9,216 bases of DNA, from NCBI GenBank assembly GCA_902796115.1, contig CADBNX010000487.1, positions 1-9,216 on the forward strand. Direction: 5' to 3'. The DNA comes from an uncultured Eubacteriales bacterium (GTDB lineage: Bacteria > Bacillota > Clostridia > Christensenellales > Aristaeellaceae). Position 1 is the first letter of the stretch. Every line of letters begins with the position of its first letter. Position numbers and translations under genes: made by a program. Below are positions 6,732 through 9,216 of this stretch, in pieces. The notes beneath the pieces are model-generated. The model did no database searches and was not told where the DNA came from. It saw nothing but the letters and a program-made list of their open reading frames with translations.

Positions 6732-7449
6732 TTTTGATCTGACGGGCCGGCACGCGCTTGTGACCGGCGGCAGGGGGCTTGCGGCCGGGATGGCGAGGGG
6801 GCTTGCGGACGCGGGCGCGGAAGTGGTGATCCTGAGCCGCACAAAGCCGGAAAACTGCGCTTATCCCTTTGTACAGGCGGACCTTGCGGACCGGGACGCA
6901 CTGCGGGCGGGATTTGACGGTGCGCTTGCCCTGATGGGCGGACGGATCGACATCCTGGTGAACTGCGCGGGCATCCAGCGCCGGCACGAATGCGAGGATT
7001 TCCCCATGGAGGACTGGGACGAGGTGCTGGAGGTCAATCTGACCGCGGTGTTTGAACTGAGCCAGCTTGCCGGCCGCGTGATGCTGAAGCAGGGAAAAGG
7101 GAAGATCATCAACGTCGCCTCGATGATCAGCTTTTTCGGCGGCATGCGCATCCCGGCCTACGCGGCCAGCAAGGGCGGCGTAGCGCAGCTGACGAAAGCG
7201 CTCGCGGTCGCCTGGGCGGGGAAGGGCATTCAGGTGAACGCGCTCGCGCCGGGCTATATGGTGACGGATATGAACGACGCGCTGCTGCGGGATGAGGCGA
7301 GAAGAACGTCGATCCTTTCCCGGATCCCCGCCGGAAGGTGGGGGACACCGGAGGATATGGCGGGTCCCTGCGTGTTCCTGGCCTCGGACGCGTCCGATTA
7401 CGTGAACGGCGCCGTGATCCCGGTGGACGGCGCGTATCTGGTGTGCTGA
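6721..7449 (+). CDS. kduD: KduD-like short-chain dehydrogenase/reductase
   Basis: A 242-residue classical SDR. The catalytic set is complete: Asn in NLT (about residue 110), Ser134 (INVASM), Tyr147 and Lys151 (YAASK). The cofactor-side NAG motif appears as NCAG. Segments such as GKIINVASM, FFGGMRIPAY, APGYM, RIPAGRWG and ASDYVNG follow KduD (2-dehydro-3-deoxy-D-gluconate 5-dehydrogenase), which interconverts diketo-deoxy and keto-deoxy gluconate in uronic acid breakdown, using NAD(H). Unusual: the glycine-rich nucleotide loop reads TGGRGLAAG (15-23) instead of TGxxxGxG, one residue short and with Ala for the third Gly. ATG 6721 lies inside the end of the dehydrogenase gene (11-nt overlap); GGAAAGG at 6702-6708 is 12 nt away, rather far, so coupling to upstream translation is likely. 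Confidence 0.85.
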   Translation: MKRDFDLTGRHALVTGGRGLAAGMARGLADAGAEVVILSRTKPENCAYPFVQADLADRDALRAGFDGALALMGGRIDILVNCAGIQRRHECEDFPMEDWDEVLEVNLTAVFELSQLAGRVMLKQGKGKIINVASMISFFGGMRIPAYAASKGGVAQLTKALAVAWAGKGIQVNALAPGYMVTDMNDALLRDEARRTSILSRIPAGRWGTPEDMAGPCVFLASDASDYVNGAVIPVDGAYLVC

Positions 7450-7453
7450 TTTT

Positions 7454-7474
7454 CGGCCCGGCTTTGCCGGACCG
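7454..7474 (+). terminator. Intercistronic hairpin, possible attenuator
   Basis: CGGCCCGGC / GCCGGACCG forms 8 of 9 pairs around a TTT loop, starting 5 nt after the SDR stop codon, with CGGTTTTG just downstream. The T-run is short, so full termination is doubtful. It may act as a partial terminator, or as an RNA-processing or stability element that sets different levels for the upstream and downstream parts of the operon. Confidence 0.4.
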
Positions 7475-7527
7475 CGGTTTTGAAAGCCTGCGTCCGGATA
7501 CCGGAACAGGAAAACGGAGGGATAACG

Positions 7528-8634
7528 ATGCGGTATATGCGCATGCCGTATGAAGCGGCAAAGAGTTTCTGTGAAAGGCTTTTTGTATCCTACGGATTCA
7601 CCGCGGAGGAGAGCGGAAAAATCACCGACGTGCTGCTCGCGGCCGATCTGGGCGGTATCGAATCTCACGGCATCCAGCGCCTGGTGCGCTACGACCGGGA
7701 AATCACGGAGGGCCTGGTGGATGTGCACGCGAAGTGCGAAACCGTGTTTGAGACCCCGGTATCGGCAACGCTGGACGCGCACGACGCGATGGGGCAGCTG
7801 GTGGGCATCGGGGCGATGGAGCTTGCCATCGAAAAGGCGCGCAAAGTGGGCATCGGCATGGTGACGGTGCGCAATTCCAATCATTTCGGCATCGCGGGTT
7901 ATTACGCGAAAATGGCGTCGGACAGGGATCTTGTCGGAATCGGTATGACCAATACCGAAGCCATCATGGTACCGACCTTCGCGCGGCAGGCGATGCTCGG
8001 CACCAACCCGATCGCGTTCGCGATGCCGGCGGATCCGACGGACTACCTGTTTGACGCCGCGACGACGGTCATCCCCAGAGGGAAACTGGAGGTCTACAAA
8101 AAGCGGGAAAAGCCCGTTCCGCAGGGCTGGGTGCTGGATGAGAACGGACTTGACTGCACGGATACCGCGCGGGTACTGGACAACATCATCGCAAAGCGGG
8201 GCGGCGGGATCCTGCCGCTGGGCGGCTCGGGGGAATCCAATTCCGGCTATAAGGGCTACGGCTTCGGCATGCTGTGCGAAATCTGTACCGCGATTTTTTC
8301 ACAGGGCGCCACCTCGGACCTGATTTACAAAAAACCCGGAAAAGCTGAGATCTGCCATTTCTTCGCGGCGTTCGATTACGGTATGTTCGGGGATAAGGCC
8401 GGCATCCGGAAGGAGTTTTCCGAATATCTGCAGAAAGTGCGGGACGCGAAAAAAGCGCAGGGACAGGAGCGCGTCTGGATTCACGGCGAAAAAGAAAAGG
8501 AGGCCCGTGCCGACAGACTGGCACACGGCCTGCTGCTGAATGACAAAACCCTGGATGAAATGCGGCGCATCGCGGCGCGGCAGGGCGTCGGCGCGGAGGA
8601 GCTTGAACGGATCACTGTCCCTGAAGAAGGTTGA
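7528..8634 (+). CDS. Ldh2/YiaK/AllD-family NAD(P)-dependent oxidoreductase
   Basis: A 368-residue member of the malate/L-lactate dehydrogenase (Ldh2) family, a fold distinct from Rossmann dehydrogenases. Relatives reduce 2-keto acids or oxidise 2-hydroxy acids (malate, L-lactate, ureidoglycolate, 2,3-diketo-L-gulonate, sulfolactate). Family marks are SHGIQRL with His47, NSNHFG with the catalytic His119, GTNPIAFAMP, and the late PLGG...GYKGYGF cofactor-loop region. Length is full for the family. ATG 7528 follows CGGAGGG (7515-7521) at 6 nt, one of the best ribosome binding sites in the operon; an in-frame ATG 16 codons upstream has none. It stands 78 nt after the SDR gene, the largest gap within the operon apart from the 90 nt before the GH2 gene, with a hairpin between. 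I infer that it handles a 2-keto acid from the aldolase reactions or a sugar-acid intermediate. Confidence 0.85.
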   Translation: MRYMRMPYEAAKSFCERLFVSYGFTAEESGKITDVLLAADLGGIESHGIQRLVRYDREITEGLVDVHAKCETVFETPVSATLDAHDAMGQLVGIGAMELAIEKARKVGIGMVTVRNSNHFGIAGYYAKMASDRDLVGIGMTNTEAIMVPTFARQAMLGTNPIAFAMPADPTDYLFDAATTVIPRGKLEVYKKREKPVPQGWVLDENGLDCTDTARVLDNIIAKRGGGILPLGGSGESNSGYKGYGFGMLCEICTAIFSQGATSDLIYKKPGKAEICHFFAAFDYGMFGDKAGIRKEFSEYLQKVRDAKKAQGQERVWIHGEKEKEARADRLAHGLLLNDKTLDEMRRIAARQGVGAEELERITVPEEG

Positions 8635-8724
8635 TCATAAAGCACTGACCGGAACGAAGCGCCGCAGAGATACGGCTGTTATCCCTTGACTGAACCGATC
8701 ATGACAGGAAAGGATCAGAATGAA

Positions 8725-9216
8725 ATGGCTGCAGCAAAGGCGAATATCCCGCGGCCCGAGCATCCGGAACCGCAATGGGAAAGAGAAGAATGGGTGAATC
8801 TGAACGGCGAGTGGCAGTTCAGCCTTGATCCCGGGCTGAGCGGGGAAGCGCGCGGACTGCCGCAGGCCGGGTCGCTTGAGGGCAGGATCACGGTGCCTTT
8901 TTGCCCTGAGTCGGCACTGTCCGGGATCGGGAACCGGGATTTTATGCTTCAGGTGTGGTACAAAAGGAAGATCGGCGTCAGGCTTGCGGAGCTCGGGGAT
9001 AAAAGGCGCATCCTGCACTTTGGCGCGGCGGATTACCGGACCACGGTATGGATCAACGGGATCATCGCCGGGGAGACGCATATCGGCGGGCAGACCCCAT
9101 TCAGCTATGATATAACCCCTCTTTTGCGGGACGGCGAAAATGACATCACGGTATGCTGCTTTGATGACACACGCGCTTCCCAGCCCAACGGCAAGCAGGC
9201 GCAGACCTATGCTTCC
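8725..9216 (+). CDS. Glycoside hydrolase family 2 enzyme, N-terminal part (runs off the window)
   Basis: An open frame of 164 codons continues past the right edge. It encodes the N-terminal jelly-roll sugar-binding domain of GH2 enzymes: RPEHPEPQWERE, then WVNLNGEWQFSLD, VPFCPESALSGIG, WYKRK, LHFGAADYRTTVWING, GGQTPFSYDIT, and DDTRASQPNGKQ, all typical landmarks in the usual order. The family includes beta-galactosidases, beta-glucuronidases and beta-mannosidases; the catalytic barrel lies beyond the window, so specificity cannot be read. No signal peptide is evident at this start, suggesting a cytoplasmic enzyme. ATG 8725 is chosen because AAAGGA (8709-8714) lies 10 nt upstream; ATG 8701 is in frame but has no ribosome binding site. 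It sits 90 nt after the previous gene with no promoter or terminator seen between, so it is likely part of the same operon. Confidence 0.85.
   Translation, partial: MAAAKANIPRPEHPEPQWEREEWVNLNGEWQFSLDPGLSGEARGLPQAGSLEGRITVPFCPESALSGIGNRDFMLQVWYKRKIGVRLAELGDKRRILHFGAADYRTTVWINGIIAGETHIGGQTPFSYDITPLLRDGENDITVCCFDDTRASQPNGKQAQTYAS

Noticed and set aside
5487..7884. Long minus-strand open frames opposite the dehydrogenase, SDR and Ldh2 genes
   Set aside because: They lie fully antisense to genes with clear family motifs, carry no recognisable domains, and are expected where GC-rich codons remove antisense stops.
8686..8714. TTGACT upstream of the GH2 gene as a -35 box
   Set aside because: No -10-like hexamer at 16-18 nt; the bases there are the ribosome binding site.

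Overview
The window is GC-rich DNA that reads as bacterial and most likely comes from a high-GC Clostridia/Firmicutes-type anaerobe of gut or rumen. That assignment is inferred from strong GGAGG-type ribosome binding sites, tightly packed genes, a Clostridia-style copper ATPase carrying an extra C-terminal metal-binding domain, and sugar-acid catabolic genes typical of fibre degraders. No 16S or other taxonomic marker is present.

Layout. The left edge (2-91) holds the cysteine-rich last 29 residues of a plus-strand iron-sulfur protein, followed by a strong GC hairpin (137-170) that probably ends transcription. A minus-strand gene (318-1070) encodes an endonuclease/exonuclease/phosphatase-family (EEP) hydrolase. 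It diverges from a long plus-strand gene cluster across a 319-bp regulatory region (1071-1389). That region holds a near-consensus sigma70-type promoter for the hydrolase, an 18-bp inverted repeat over its -35 box, and an extended -10 promoter for the rightward cluster.

The rightward cluster looks like one operon of at least seven genes: a DHDPS/N-acetylneuraminate-lyase-family aldolase (1390-2298); a Cu(I)-type P-type ATPase (2295-4802); a GatY/KbaY-like class II aldolase (4813-5655); a GatD-like zinc polyol-phosphate dehydrogenase (5682-6731); a KduD-like short-chain dehydrogenase (6721-7449); an Ldh2/YiaK-type malate/lactate dehydrogenase-family oxidoreductase (7528-8634); and the start of a glycoside hydrolase family 2 enzyme (8725 to the window edge). 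Several junctions overlap (ATGA at 2295-2298, 11 nt at 6721-6731) or are very short.

Reading. Apart from the ATPase, the set fits catabolism of a sugar, polyol or uronic acid: a GH2 enzyme releases the monomer, NAD(P)- and zinc-dependent dehydrogenases interconvert alcohol and keto forms, and two aldolases of different mechanism (Schiff-base lysine and zinc) cleave the products. No transporter, sugar kinase or regulator is in the window, so the substrate cannot be fixed. The copper ATPase is the odd member. It is translationally coupled to the upstream aldolase, and its C-terminal metallochaperone-like domain begins at a methionine codon with an excellent Shine-Dalgarno sequence 8 nt upstream, so a free 67-residue CopZ-like protein could be made from within the ATPase gene. 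I see no RNA genes, insertion sequences, CRISPR arrays or phage genes.
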